NCBI RefSeq assembly: GCF_010894405.1
Contig: NZ_JAAIYA010000004.1
Span: 372,001 to 436,000, forward strand
Origin: Pyxidicoccus caerfyrddinensis
Lineage (GTDB): Bacteria > Myxococcota > Myxococcia > Myxococcales > Myxococcaceae
Reading direction: 5' to 3'
Length of the DNA: 64,000 bases
Positions 45,254 to 54,792 of this stretch are shown in pieces. The first letter of the stretch is position 1; every line of letters begins with the position of its first letter. The translations under genes and the position numbers were made by a program. The notes under the pieces are model-generated. The model made no database searches and had not been told where the DNA came from. It saw only the letters and a program-made list of their open reading frames with translations.

Positions 45254-46237
45254 ATGGTGGACACGCAGCTCTGGGCCCCCGTGGACCCGCTCGGCGAGGC
45301 GCTGCACTTCCTGCGCATGACGGGCAGCTTCTACTGCCAGTCGGAGCTCACCGCGCCCTGGGGACTCGCGCTGCCGCCCATGCCCGGGTGCATGTGGTTC
45401 CACGTCGTCACGTCCGGCGCGTGCTCGCTCGAAGTCGAGGGCACCGCGCCCGTCGGGCTCCGGCCGGGGGACCTCGCGCTGGTGACCCACGGCGAGGGCC
45501 ATCGCCTCTGGACCGGGCCCCGCGTCCCCACGCCGCTGGCCCATGAGCTTCCACAGCAGCAGGTCAGCGAGCGCTATTCCGTCCTCCGGCACGGCGGCGG
45601 CGGCACGCCGAGCACGCTCGTCTGCGGCGCCGTCCGCTTCGACCATCCCGCGGCACATGCGGTGGTCCGGCTCCTGCCCCGGGTGATTCACCTGGATGCC
45701 GCGAGCTCGCCCCACGCGGACTGGATGGAGAGCACGCTGCGGCTGATGGCGGCCGAGGCGAAGGCGCTGCGCCCGGGCGTGGAGGCCGTCATCACCCGGC
45801 TCGCGGACATCCTCATCGTCCAGGCCATCCGCTCGTGGATCCAGCAGGATCCCGCCGCGCAGAAGGGGTGGCTCGGCGCGCTCCAGGACCCGCAGCTCGG
45901 CCGCGCCCTCATGCTCATCCACAAGGACCCGGCGCGCGCGTGGACGCTGGCCTCGCTCGCGAAGGAGGTGGCGATGTCGCGCTCGGCCTTCGCGGCGCGC
46001 TTCACCGAGCTCGTCGGTGAGCCCGCGATGCACTACGTCGCGCGCTGGCGGATGCACGTGGCCGTGACGTGGCTCCGGGAGGACACGGCGGGGCTGGGTG
46101 AGCTCGCGAGCCGCCTCGGCTACCAATCAGAGGCCGCGTTCAGCCGGGCGTTCAAGCGCTTCATCGGCGTGTCCCCGGGCGCGGTGAGACGCAACCCCGA
46201 GGCCGCCACCCGCCCCACGGCCCGGGCATTTGCTTGA
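45254..46237 (+). CDS. AraC-family regulator with cupin N-terminal domain
   Basis: The 327-residue protein has an N-terminal cupin_6-type domain (about 8-190), with Gly-Asp-Leu-Ala-Leu-Val-Thr-His-Gly-Glu-Gly-His, and an AraC DNA-binding domain (about 215-315, with Met-Ser-Arg-Ser-Ala-Phe-Ala-Ala-Arg-Phe and Leu-Gly-Tyr-Gln-Ser-Glu-Ala-Ala-Phe-Ser-Arg-Ala-Phe). This type often sits divergent to an oxidoreductase gene it controls, as here with 44458-45114. No obvious ribosome-binding site is seen before the ATG, so a nearby start is possible. Confidence 0.85.
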   Translation: MVDTQLWAPVDPLGEALHFLRMTGSFYCQSELTAPWGLALPPMPGCMWFHVVTSGACSLEVEGTAPVGLRPGDLALVTHGEGHRLWTGPRVPTPLAHELPQQQVSERYSVLRHGGGGTPSTLVCGAVRFDHPAAHAVVRLLPRVIHLDAASSPHADWMESTLRLMAAEAKALRPGVEAVITRLADILIVQAIRSWIQQDPAAQKGWLGALQDPQLGRALMLIHKDPARAWTLASLAKEVAMSRSAFAARFTELVGEPAMHYVARWRMHVAVTWLREDTAGLGELASRLGYQSEAAFSRAFKRFIGVSPGAVRRNPEAATRPTARAFA

Positions 46238-46304
46238 ACCACTCAACCCACGGGCGAGACACATGACGCTGGCGCTCTCCCCGGGAACTTGAGAGACAGC
46301 GCCC

Positions 46305-46757
46305 ATGGCACGTCCGGGGGATGGAGAGCAGACGAGGTCGGAGGCGCGGGCCTGGCGCCTGCTCTTCGACTTCTTCATGCGCACGCGGCCTCAGCGAGAC
46401 CGCCTCCTGAGCCGGCTCGGGCTCACCCCCAACGATGCACGCGGGCTGGGCGGGCTGGATGCGACGGAGGGGCGCACGATGCGCTCGCTGGCGGAGGCCT
46501 GGGACTGCGATGCCTCCAACGCGACCTTCATCGTGGACCGGCTCGAGTCGCGCGGGCTGGTGGAGCGGCGGCCGAACCCTGACGACCGCAGGGTCCGCTC
46601 CGTCGTCCTCACCGCGAAGGGCGTGCGCCTGAAGCGTCAATTGCTGGAAGGACTGTACGCCCCTCCCGAGGAGCTCTCCCGGCTGAAGCCCGCGGAGCTG
46701 GAGGTGCTGTCCACCCTGCTCTCGCGACTGATTGGCCAGGATTCGTCAGACCGCTGA
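46305..46757 (+). CDS. MarR-family transcriptional regulator
   Basis: The 150-residue protein has the winged-helix layout of MarR: an N-terminal helix, a recognition helix with Cys-Asp-Ala-Ser-Asn-Ala-Thr, a wing with Asp-Asp-Arg-Arg-Val-Arg-Ser-Val-Val-Leu-Thr, and a dimerisation helix at the C-terminus. It lies 32 bases upstream of the YciI gene at 46790 and could regulate it and itself. The effector is unknown. Confidence 0.85.
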   Translation: MARPGDGEQTRSEARAWRLLFDFFMRTRPQRDRLLSRLGLTPNDARGLGGLDATEGRTMRSLAEAWDCDASNATFIVDRLESRGLVERRPNPDDRRVRSVVLTAKGVRLKRQLLEGLYAPPEELSRLKPAELEVLSTLLSRLIGQDSSDR

Positions 46758-46789
46758 AGTAGGATCCGCCTCCTCGAAAGGAGCGAGCA

Positions 46790-47155
46790 ATGGCGTTCGC
46801 GTTGATGATTCTGGAGCCCCGGGGACAAAGGCAGGGCAGGACGCAGGAGGAGGCGCATCACGCCATGGACCGGATGGTGCGCTTCAGCGAGGACCTGCAG
46901 TCCCGCGGCCTCCTCAGGGTGGCTGAGTCGCTCCGCGCGGACGACTCCGCGGTGCGCATCGGAGTTCGTGGCGGCAAGCGCGTCGTGAACGATGGCCCGT
47001 TCGCCGAGGCCAAGGAGATGATTGGCGGCATCTTCCTCATCGACTGCAAGACGCGGGAGGAGGCGCTCGCCATTGCCCACGAGTGTCCCGCCGCGGAGTG
47101 GGCCACCGTCGAGGTGCGCGAGCTGGGCCCCTGCTTCGCGGACTCGAAGAGCTAG
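46790..47155 (+). CDS. YciI family protein
   Basis: The 121-residue protein has Asp-Gly-Pro-Phe (near 68-71) and Gly-Gly-Ile after it, the DGPF/YciI pattern, with AAAGGAG upstream of its ATG. It is a paralogue of the protein at 15682. It is downstream of, and probably co-transcribed with, the MarR regulator. A terminator hairpin follows. Function is unknown. Confidence 0.8.
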   Translation: MAFALMILEPRGQRQGRTQEEAHHAMDRMVRFSEDLQSRGLLRVAESLRADDSAVRIGVRGGKRVVNDGPFAEAKEMIGGIFLIDCKTREEALAIAHECPAAEWATVEVRELGPCFADSKS

Positions 47156-47167
47156 AAGGCCCACCAC

Positions 47168-47193
47168 CCCGGCGTGTCCAACGGCACGCCGGG
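47168..47193. terminator. Bidirectional hairpin terminator
   Basis: CCCGGCGTG-tccaacgg-CACGCCGGG is a perfect 9-bp stem with an 8-nt loop between the converging YciI and DoxX-like genes. Confidence 0.7.
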
Positions 47194-47197
47194 AGCC

Positions 47198-47641
47198 CTA
47201 CCCGGGCTTCGCGCGCATGGCGAGCATGGGGCCGTACACCTTCCGGTACGACCAGGCCAGGGAGAGGTGCAGCGCCAGGAGGATGATGGGGATGACCATC
47301 CCCTCCGGTGCCAGGAAGGCGTGGAAGGCGACGATGTTGACGACCACCGGCGCGGCAATGGCCAGCGCGAGCGGCACGAAGCGGTTGGTCAGCAGCAGCA
47401 CGCCGACGAGGACCTCGGTGCCCTTGATGAGCGGGAACATGTAGCCCGTCTTCATGAGCGCCTCGGCGAACTCGGGAAGGGCCGTCGGGGGTGGCGGCAG
47501 GAAGTTCAGGAAGCCGTTCAGCCCGGGGACGAAGAGCAGGATGCCGAGCAGCACCCTCCCCACCGTCGGCAGGTGCCGGGCGAACGACTTCGAGGTCTGA
47601 CCTGCCACTGCGTCCGCGCTGAGCGTCGTGTTCGTCGTCAT
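47198..47641 (-). CDS. DoxX-like membrane protein
   Basis: The 147-residue protein has four transmembrane helices and a DoxX-type arrangement, with Arg-x-Leu-Leu-Gly at the first helix and Lys-Gly-Thr-Glu-Val-Leu-Val-Gly before the third. DoxX proteins are small quinone-linked or stress-related membrane proteins. The exact role is unknown. It has its own upstream region, containing a very strong hairpin. Confidence 0.65.
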   Translation of the reverse strand: MTTNTTLSADAVAGQTSKSFARHLPTVGRVLLGILLFVPGLNGFLNFLPPPPTALPEFAEALMKTGYMFPLIKGTEVLVGVLLLTNRFVPLALAIAAPVVVNIVAFHAFLAPEGMVIPIILLALHLSLAWSYRKVYGPMLAMRAKPG

Positions 47642-47700
47642 GGGGTGCCCCTTCTGGTTTCGCTGGGATTCGGGTTCCTGGCTTCACCTTCACGACGAAC

Positions 47701-47746
47701 GAGGCTCCGGGAGATCGACACGGTGGTCGATTCTCCCTGGAGCCTC
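47701..47746. terminator. Very strong hairpin between the MopE-like and DoxX-like genes
   Basis: GAGGCTCC/GGAGCCTC, GGGAGA/TCTCCC and TCGAC/GTCGA stack to a 19-bp stem with two single-base bulges and a 6-nt loop. It lies 38 bases downstream of the MopE-like stop on the minus strand. No T run follows, so it may work as a factor-independent terminator only weakly or serve mRNA stability. Confidence 0.6.
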
Positions 47747-47784
47747 GCCAGGTGCCCGGAATCACAGGGATTCCGAGGGGAGCG

Positions 47785-50277
47785 CTACGGCATCTCCGGG
47801 AAGTGGATGACGCGCCCACTGGGGCCCACGGCCCAGATGTTGGTAGGGGCGACGCTCGCGACGTCTTTGAGTGCGCCCGCGGGCACGGAGATGTGCAGCG
47901 CCGGCAGCCAGGCGGTCCCCGTGTAGCGACGGATGACGCCCGCCGCATCCGTGACGTAGACCGACGTGCGGTCCGGCGCGCAGACGCTCGTGTATTGGGC
48001 GACAGCGGGAGGCGTCACGGCCTGCCAGTTCGAGCCGTTCCACCGCACGATGATGGAGTTGTCTCCCACCGCGTATGCGAGCGCCGACGACACCATCCAG
48101 ACGCTTCGCATGCTGGATTCATCCGGCCCCGGGATGGCCGTGTTGCTGGTATTCGCTCCCCCGGTATAGGTCTCCATGAGAGGGCTGTGGTTCCCTCCTG
48201 CTTCCTGGGCCGCGAGGAACAGGCGCGAAGTGTCGAGGCCGTGGACGTCCCGGTAGACAGGGGCGTTGTCATCCACCTCCACCGCATCGCTTCCCGACGT
48301 CCAGGAGTACAGGTGGCCCCCTTCATCCACTACGTAGAGGAGTGGCATGAGTGGCAGGGTGACGTCGAAGCCGATGATGCCCGTGGCGTTGCTGCCGCTC
48401 GCCAGCGTGCGCTGCTCGGCGCACGTGGTTCCATCATGCCTGGCCAGCTTCCCGCCGCTGCCCGCGAGGTACACGCTTCCATCGCTGCTCACCCAGGCCG
48501 CGTTCCAGGCGGTGGTGCCACACGCGGTGTCAAAGCTCGTGAACGTGCCGCCCGCGCTGTCGCGGCGGGCCAGGGCGCCTCCAGCGCCGGCAATCCACAC
48601 CGGGTAGCCGGTGGTGCTGGCCTTGCTGATGGCCACCGTGTTCCAGTCGCGAGCCGAGACAGCCGGGTCCACCACCGCCTTCCAGATGGCGCCCATGCAC
48701 ACGTTGCCGTCGTCGGGCGTGGTGTCGCAGTCGTTGTCGCGCTGGTCGCACACCTCGGTGCCGGTGCCCTTGTTGTACTTGTCCACGTCGTCACAGTCCG
48801 TGTGCAGCTCCGCCACGCTGTTGGCGGGAATGGACTGACCGGGGCAGATGGGCACGGCGGTGGCGCCGCTGGCACCGTCCCCGTCCGCGTCAGCATCGGT
48901 GTAGTAGTTCGTCGGCGTGGGCGCGTTGCAGGTGGTGGCGGTCTTGGCCATGTTGCACACGTAGATGCCCGTGCAGGGAGTGCCGCAAGAGGCGCCCTTC
49001 CGGGTCGAACCGCTCGTGAAGTCCTCGTCCACGCCCGCCACGCAGTTGTCGTCGATGTCGTTGCACAGCTCCGGGGCCCCGGGCTTCACCGCGCCGTCGT
49101 CATCGTTGCAGTCGAAGGTGGGGCCGTTCGGCGCCACATAGCCCGCGGGCTGCGTGCACCCGGCCTGCATGTCGCTCTGCCGCCCGAAGGTGTCTCCGTC
49201 CACGTCGCGGTACCACGTCTTGTTGAAGCCCTCGTCCGTGCCACCGGCGCAGTTGTCGTCGACCTCGTTGCACACTTCCAGCGCGTTGGGATTCACGGCC
49301 ATCGCGTCGTCATTGCAGTCGGTGCTGTTGGCCACGTAGCCCGTGGGTGCCCTGCACTTCTGAAGCGAGTCCGAGGCCTTGCCGAAGCCGTCACCATCCA
49401 CATCCCGGAAGTACGTGCTCACCGGCAGCCCGTCATCCACCACGTTGTCGCAGTCGTTGTCCTTGTCGTCGCACGTCTCCGCCAGCCCCGGCTTTCGCTG
49501 GCTGTCGGTGTCATCGCAGTCGTTGCTGGTAGCCACGTGGTTGGTGGGCGCGACACAGGCCATCACCACCGGCCCCGCCCCCGCGCCGTCATGGTCCGCG
49601 TCCAGGTAGAAGCTGCCCTGCGTCAGGCCGTTGTCGATGCCGTTGACACAGTCGTTGTCCACCCCGTCGCACAGCTCGGTCCTGCCCGGCGCCCGCTCGG
49701 TGGTCGTGTCGTCACAGTCATCCCCCAGCGCCACGTACTGGGACGGCGCCGTGCAGCCCTGCACCGTGGGACCCGCGCCATGGCCATCCCCATCTCCGTC
49801 CCGGTAGTAGGTGCGCTGCGAGACGGCGGCGTCGTTGTCGGCGCAGTCGGTGCCGCCGCCGGCCGTGGGCACGTACCCGTCACCGTCGACGTCCTCCGCG
49901 TGCAACGAGATGGCCACCGTCTTCACGCCCGCCGAGTCCAGCGTCACGGTCCGCGAGTCGCGCGCCACCTCGGGCCCGACGCACGACTGCTCGTGCGCCG
50001 TGGAGATGAGCTCCAGCGTCCGGCCCCATTCGTTCTTCCGGAAGACGCTGATGACCACCGTGCGCTTGGAGGCGTCGCGGCTCAGGACCTCCACCGTGGT
50101 GTTGACCGAGTTCCCCGGAGCGGCCTTGTCGCGGGCCTGCACGGCGATACAGCCGGCCTTGAAGTCGAAGGAAACCTCCAACTTCACGGCGGCCTGCTGC
50201 GCGTCGGGAAGTTCGTCCGAGCCCTTGCAGGCGGCGAGGAGCAGGAGGGGCCACAATGGTAGGATGAGACGGCGCAT
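47785..50277 (-). CDS. MopE-like lipoprotein with Asp/Cys-rich metal-binding repeats
   Basis: The 830-residue protein has a signal peptide with lipobox Leu-Ala-Ala-Cys (Cys17), an Ig-like N-terminal part, then about eight repeats of roughly 45 residues (about 125-530). These have Asp-x-Asp-Gly-Asp-Gly, a conserved Cys, Asp-Cys-Asp-Asp and Cys-Asp-x-x-Asp-Asn-Asp-Cys, matching the putative metal-binding (MopE-like) repeat. The C-terminal 300 residues look like a beta-propeller. It should be a surface lipoprotein binding calcium or copper; this is inference from the family. Confidence 0.82.
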   Translation of the reverse strand: MRRLILPLWPLLLLAACKGSDELPDAQQAAVKLEVSFDFKAGCIAVQARDKAAPGNSVNTTVEVLSRDASKRTVVISVFRKNEWGRTLELISTAHEQSCVGPEVARDSRTVTLDSAGVKTVAISLHAEDVDGDGYVPTAGGGTDCADNDAAVSQRTYYRDGDGDGHGAGPTVQGCTAPSQYVALGDDCDDTTTERAPGRTELCDGVDNDCVNGIDNGLTQGSFYLDADHDGAGAGPVVMACVAPTNHVATSNDCDDTDSQRKPGLAETCDDKDNDCDNVVDDGLPVSTYFRDVDGDGFGKASDSLQKCRAPTGYVANSTDCNDDAMAVNPNALEVCNEVDDNCAGGTDEGFNKTWYRDVDGDTFGRQSDMQAGCTQPAGYVAPNGPTFDCNDDDGAVKPGAPELCNDIDDNCVAGVDEDFTSGSTRKGASCGTPCTGIYVCNMAKTATTCNAPTPTNYYTDADADGDGASGATAVPICPGQSIPANSVAELHTDCDDVDKYNKGTGTEVCDQRDNDCDTTPDDGNVCMGAIWKAVVDPAVSARDWNTVAISKASTTGYPVWIAGAGGALARRDSAGGTFTSFDTACGTTAWNAAWVSSDGSVYLAGSGGKLARHDGTTCAEQRTLASGSNATGIIGFDVTLPLMPLLYVVDEGGHLYSWTSGSDAVEVDDNAPVYRDVHGLDTSRLFLAAQEAGGNHSPLMETYTGGANTSNTAIPGPDESSMRSVWMVSSALAYAVGDNSIIVRWNGSNWQAVTPPAVAQYTSVCAPDRTSVYVTDAAGVIRRYTGTAWLPALHISVPAGALKDVASVAPTNIWAVGPSGRVIHFPEMP

Positions 50278-50339
50278 GGGTTGGGCATTCTACCCGTTTC
50301 CGGGCCCATCTCGCTCGTCCTGACGTGCCAGGGGCCGCT

Positions 50340-53300
50340 TCAGTCGAGAAGCTGCATGAGGTCCGCCCGGGTGATGGCCGTGGCCCCGTCGGCGCCGCCG
50401 AGGGCGGACTCGAAGAGGGCTCGCTTTTTTTCCTGGAGGGTGAGGATCTTCTCCTCCACCGTCCCCCGGGAGACCAGGCGGTACACCATCACCGGCCGCT
50501 GCTGGCCGATGCGGTGCGCCCGGTCGGCCGCCTGGGCCTCCACGGAGGGGTTCCACCACGGGTCCACGAGGAAGACGTGGTCCGCCGCCGTGAGGTTGAG
50601 CCCCGTGGCGCCCGCCTTGAGGGAGATGAGCATCACCGGCGGGCCCTTGGGGTCCTGGAAGGAAGCGGCCACGGCGCCCCGGTTGGACGTGCTCCCGTCC
50701 AGCCGGATGAAGCCGATGCCCGCCTCGCGCAGGGCCGGCTCGATGAGGTCCAGCATGGACGTCCACTGCGAGAAGACGAGCGCCTTGTGGCCCTCCTCCA
50801 CCGCCGTAACGAGCGCCTCCAGCAGCGCCTCCACCTTGGAGGACGACTTCGCCTGCTGGCCCGGCACGAGCGCCGGGTGGCAGGCCGCCTGCCGCAGCCG
50901 CAGCAGCGCCTCCAGCGCCTTGAGCACGTTGCCGCCCGCCTCCAATTGCGACACCACCTCCTCGCGGGTGGCGGCGTACACGGCGTCATAGACGGCGCGC
51001 TCGCGCTCGTTGAGGGTGACATGACGCACGGAGTCAGTGCGCGGCGGCAGCTCGGGGGCCACGTCCCGCTTGAGCCGGCGCAGCACGAAGGGGCGGATGC
51101 GCGTCCGGAGCTGCTCGGCGGCGCCCTTCTGGTTGTCCGCCACGGGGCGGGCCCAGCGCTCGTCGAACTGCTTGCGCCCCCCGAGCAGCCCCTGGTTGGT
51201 GAAGTGCATCAGGCTCCAGAGCTCCTCGAGCCGGTTCTCGATGGGCGTGCCGCTCAGGGCCACCCGGAACTGGGCCTGCAGGGCGTACGCGGCGCGCGCC
51301 ACCTGGCTGTCCGGGTTCTTGATGGCCTGGGCCTCGTCCAGCACCACGGTGTCCCACGTCTTCGCGCCGAGCACCTCCGCGTCCAGGCGCATCAGCGCGT
51401 AGGTGGTGAGCGTGACGTCGGCGGCCTCGTCGAGGGCGCGGCCGGGGCCGTGGTAGACGGAGACCTTCAGCGAGGGGCGGAAGCGCTTCACCTCCGCCTC
51501 CCAGTTGGGGAGCACGCTGGTGGGGGCCACCACCAGCGTGCCCGGGCCCAGCGTGCAGATGGTCTGCAGCGTCTTGCCCAGGCCCATGTCGTCCGCGAGC
51601 ACGCCGCCCAGGCCCGCCTGCCGCAGGAAGGTGAGCCAGCTGACGCCCTGGAGCTGGTAGGGGCGCAGCGTGGCGGTGAGGTCCTTCGGGAGCCGCACGT
51701 CGGGCAGCTTCTCGAAGCCCTGCACCAGGGGCGCCAGCCGCTCCAGCCCGGGCGGCGACGGGTGCTCCAGCGCCTCGCACAGGCCGGTGAGCTGGGGGAT
51801 GGCGTGGTTGGCGAGCCGCCCGTCCGAGCCGCGCGCGGCCAGCAGGTCCGCCACGCGCTGCCCGTGCTGCTTCAGCCACGCGCCCGGCAGCGGTGCCCAG
51901 CCGCCGCCCTCCAGCGGCACCAGTCCCAGGCCCTCTTCCCACGCGCGCATCACCGCGCCCGCGTCCACCGTCCGCGGCGCGCCCGGCTCCGCGCCCTCCA
52001 CCTGGAAGTCGAACGAGAAGCCCACGCGCGGCACGCCGGCCTCGGTGGCGCCCGCGTCCACCGACAGCGTGGGGCGCAGCTTCACGTTGGGGCTCACCAC
52101 GCGCGCCGCGTCTCCGGTGAGGCCGCCGCGCCAGCGCCGCAGCCGGTCCGCGAGCTGCACCGCTTCCTTGCCCTGCACCGTCACGCGCCGGCCGGGCACC
52201 ATGTTCAGCTCGTCACGCAGGCCGTGGATGAGCTTCTGCTCGGCGGCCTCGTCGCGCACGGGCACCGCGCCGTTCAGGTACACCATGCGCCCGTTGTCGA
52301 TGCGCACCGACGGCGGCGAGCCGTACACCAGCGTGGGCAGCGCCGAGAGGCCGGAGTCGAGCTGGTTGAGCTCCAGGGAGATGCGCGGCTTGAGCGTGCG
52401 GTCGATGGGCGGCAGCCGCTGGCTCTTCACGTCCACCGGCATGCGGCGCGCGAAGTCCGGCAGCACCTTCCCGGTGAGGTCTCCCATCTGGTCGGGCGAG
52501 AAGGTGCGCTCCTGGGGCAGCTTCTCCAGCCGCGCGCCGGTGAGGGCCTGCTCCCCCAGCTTGCAGAGGATGTCCCCGCACAGCGCCACGCCGGGGCTGA
52601 CCAGGTCGGTGATGCGCGGGTCCTTCTCCACCTTGAGCACCGTCTGCTCGCCGCGGTCCTCCACGGTGACACGCGGCAGCAGCGGCTCGCTGGAGACGGA
52701 CACCAGCGCGCCGTCGAAGATGATGGTGCGCGCGGGCTCCAGCACGCGCAGGAGCGCGTCGAGCCGCTCTGGTGGGAGCGCGCCCTTCGTCGGCTTCAGC
52801 AGCAGCTTGTCCGCGAGCACGTCACACGGCTCCACCTGGATTCGCGCCGCCTCCACCGGGTTTGCCACCACCGACGCCAGGCTGCGCGCGAGCAGCCGCG
52901 CGGTGTTGTCCGGACGCACCAGCAGTCGCTCGAGCTGGAGCCCTCCGTCCACCCGCTTGAAGCGGTACACCATGCGCTCCGACTTCGGCGCCGCACCGGG
53001 GCGCGGGGCCGCCGCCTGTGCCACGGGAGGCCGCGAGGGCGCGAGCCGGTTCGCCGGGGTGGGCCGCGCCGGGGCGCGCTGTACGGGCGCGCGCTGGGTC
53101 ACTGATTGATGGAGGACGATAGCCGCCGCGACGACGTGCTCGCAGGGGTCCACCTTGCCGCGGCAGTCACACTCCCAGACGTCGTCCTCCGGATAGAGCA
53201 CGGTGGTCAGGGGCGCGGGCCGGCCGGCGACGCGCACGCGCAGCACGGCCTCTTCTTCTCCGACGGACTGCACCGAGACGGCGCCCGCGCGAGCGAGCCC

Positions 53301-53372
53301 CATGCCGGCGGACCAGGTGTCCGGACGCGCTTCCTCCCGGACGGCATCGAGCAGCTCCGCGGTCACAGACAT
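50340..53372 (-). CDS. SWIM-domain SNF2 family helicase
   Basis: The 1,010-residue protein has an N-terminal SWIM zinc finger (Cys-x-Cys ... Cys-Glu-His), a long intermediate region, and a SNF2 ATPase core at the C-terminal half: [14 protein letters not shown], and helicase C motifs including Ala-Gly-Ala-Thr-Gly-Leu-Asn-Leu and Ala-His-Arg-Ile-Gly-Gln. The ATG at 53372 gives the SWIM region directly. It is probably a transcription- or repair-related DNA translocase (RapA/HepA type). It is divergent from a GNAT gene 61 bases away. Confidence 0.88.
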   Translation of the reverse strand: MSVTAELLDAVREEARPDTWSAGMGLARAGAVSVQSVGEEEAVLRVRVAGRPAPLTTVLYPEDDVWECDCRGKVDPCEHVVAAAIVLHQSVTQRAPVQRAPARPTPANRLAPSRPPVAQAAAPRPGAAPKSERMVYRFKRVDGGLQLERLLVRPDNTARLLARSLASVVANPVEAARIQVEPCDVLADKLLLKPTKGALPPERLDALLRVLEPARTIIFDGALVSVSSEPLLPRVTVEDRGEQTVLKVEKDPRITDLVSPGVALCGDILCKLGEQALTGARLEKLPQERTFSPDQMGDLTGKVLPDFARRMPVDVKSQRLPPIDRTLKPRISLELNQLDSGLSALPTLVYGSPPSVRIDNGRMVYLNGAVPVRDEAAEQKLIHGLRDELNMVPGRRVTVQGKEAVQLADRLRRWRGGLTGDAARVVSPNVKLRPTLSVDAGATEAGVPRVGFSFDFQVEGAEPGAPRTVDAGAVMRAWEEGLGLVPLEGGGWAPLPGAWLKQHGQRVADLLAARGSDGRLANHAIPQLTGLCEALEHPSPPGLERLAPLVQGFEKLPDVRLPKDLTATLRPYQLQGVSWLTFLRQAGLGGVLADDMGLGKTLQTICTLGPGTLVVAPTSVLPNWEAEVKRFRPSLKVSVYHGPGRALDEAADVTLTTYALMRLDAEVLGAKTWDTVVLDEAQAIKNPDSQVARAAYALQAQFRVALSGTPIENRLEELWSLMHFTNQGLLGGRKQFDERWARPVADNQKGAAEQLRTRIRPFVLRRLKRDVAPELPPRTDSVRHVTLNERERAVYDAVYAATREEVVSQLEAGGNVLKALEALLRLRQAACHPALVPGQQAKSSSKVEALLEALVTAVEEGHKALVFSQWTSMLDLIEPALREAGIGFIRLDGSTSNRGAVAASFQDPKGPPVMLISLKAGATGLNLTAADHVFLVDPWWNPSVEAQAADRAHRIGQQRPVMVYRLVSRGTVEEKILTLQEKKRALFESALGGADGATAITRADLMQLLD

Positions 53373-53433
53373 ACGAGGCCCCTTCCCTATCCCCACGTCG
53401 GGCCCCGTGCAACCCGGGATAGAGTGCGGCGCC

Positions 53434-54000
53434 ATGCAGACCCATTACTTCGACACCTACCCGGAGCTCGCCACCGAGCGGCTGCGGCTGCGCAAGCCCC
53501 GGCTGGAGGATGCCGCTCAGCTCACCCGCATCTACGGCCATCCGGAGACGTCGCGGTACATCGGCTACTCGGTGGGCGAAGGCCTCGAGAAGACGCAGCA
53601 GAAGCTGGCGCGCGACCTGGAGACCGCGGCCCGGGGCGAGGGCTTCCGCTGGTTGCTGTGCGAGCGCGGCAACGACACGCCCATCGGCTCGGCGGGGCTC
53701 TTCCATTGGAACCAGGCGGACCGGCACGCCGAGGTGGGCTACGTGCTCGCCGCCGACCAGTGGGGCCGGGGCTTGATGAAGGAGGTCATGCCCACCCTCC
53801 TCCGCTACGCCTTCGACGAGATGCGGCTCCACCGCATCGAGGCCCGGGTGGACCCGCGCAACACCGCCTCGCTGCGAGTGCTCACCCGCTCCGGCTTCCA
53901 GCGGGAAGGCCTGCTGCGCGAGAACTTCGTCGAGGGAGAGGGCTTCAGTGACAGCATCATCCTCTCGCTGCTCGAAGGAGAGTGGCGCAAGGCGGACTGA
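53434..54000 (+). CDS. GNAT family N-acetyltransferase (RimJ/RimL type)
   Basis: The 188-residue protein begins Thr-Glu-Arg-Leu-Arg-Leu-Arg after a short leader, and has the acetyl-CoA site [10 protein letters not shown], then [13 protein letters not shown] and Gly-Phe-Gln-Arg-Glu-Gly. This is the RimJ/RimL layout that acetylates N-termini of ribosomal proteins or small amines. The exact acceptor is unknown. No strong ribosome-binding site is seen. Confidence 0.85.
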   Translation: MQTHYFDTYPELATERLRLRKPRLEDAAQLTRIYGHPETSRYIGYSVGEGLEKTQQKLARDLETAARGEGFRWLLCERGNDTPIGSAGLFHWNQADRHAEVGYVLAADQWGRGLMKEVMPTLLRYAFDEMRLHRIEARVDPRNTASLRVLTRSGFQREGLLRENFVEGEGFSDSIILSLLEGEWRKAD

Positions 54001-54042
54001 TACGGCTGATGGCCGGTTCGTCTGCCGCGTCCTTCCGGCGAC

Positions 54043-54792
54043 TCAGCCCCGAGGGCCGCGCGGAGCGGGCAACTCGGGGCTCAGGAGCCACCCGTCCAGG
54101 ACGCCGTACGCGTAGAGCGCCGCGAAGGCATACGCCCCCACGAGCCAGGCGACGTTGAGGCCTCGGGCCACGCTCGCGTCCCCAGTGCTGTACAGGCCGT
54201 CGGGGCCGCGCAGCGCCAGCGCCGCGCTCAGCGAGGCGGCGGAGAGCGCGAAAGTCACTCCCTGCGTCACCGCCAGGAAGGTGCCCTTCGTGTGCTGGCC
54301 ATGCTTGAAGTGGCCCACGCCGAAGGGCACCAGGTACCAGCCTCGCGACACGGGCCGGTCCGCGATGCGTGCGACCTCCACCGGAGAGGGCTGAGGGGCC
54401 GTGGAGTGCCAGGGCGCGTCGACAGGCGCGCGGCGCTGGGCGGACAGCTCGGAGATGCGCTGCTGGTGGAGGACGTGCACGCGCTCGACGTAGGCGATGA
54501 AGTCCGGCGGGTACATCAGCGGGTCCAGCTTCGCGTCCGGTTCCGCCGTGAGGCCCCGCACCACCTCCTGCTCCGCGCGCTCCGTGTCCTCCTGTGCGTG
54601 GTACGTGGCGGCCAACAGCAGGTGTGCCTCGGCCTCGTCGGCGGGGTCCGTCAACTGGAGGGGCTGGAGCAGCGCTTCGAGCAGGCTCCGTGCGCGTGGC
54701 AGCTCGCCGGACTGGTACGCGTCGCGCGCGGGCTCCAGCGAGGGTGAGGCGGCCAGCACCAGTGCCAGGAAGAGTCCCGTCACGGTCCCCAC
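54043..54792 (-). CDS. TPR-like exported/membrane protein downstream of the PEGA kinase
   Basis: The 249-residue protein starts at a GTG (54792, GGAG upstream) or a GTG at 54783; either start overlaps the end of the kinase gene. It has a signal-like N-terminus, a TPR-like helical region (about 20-85) and, after a Pro-rich linker, two or three membrane helices (about 175-235) preceded by Val-Pro-Phe-Gly-Val-Gly. No family is recognised. Overlap with the kinase gene shows translational coupling, so it should be a partner of the kinase. Confidence 0.65.
   Translation of the reverse strand: MGTVTGLFLALVLAASPSLEPARDAYQSGELPRARSLLEALLQPLQLTDPADEAEAHLLLAATYHAQEDTERAEQEVVRGLTAEPDAKLDPLMYPPDFIAYVERVHVLHQQRISELSAQRRAPVDAPWHSTAPQPSPVEVARIADRPVSRGWYLVPFGVGHFKHGQHTKGTFLAVTQGVTFALSAASLSAALALRGPDGLYSTGDASVARGLNVAWLVGAYAFAALYAYGVLDGWLLSPELPAPRGPRG

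Noticed and set aside
48700..49900. DNA repeat array
   Set aside because: Explained by MopE-like protein repeats in the coding frame.
50325..53105. Long plus-strand open frame (926 codons) antisense to the SNF2 gene
   Set aside because: Same reason: the SNF2 helicase motifs on the minus strand explain the region fully.
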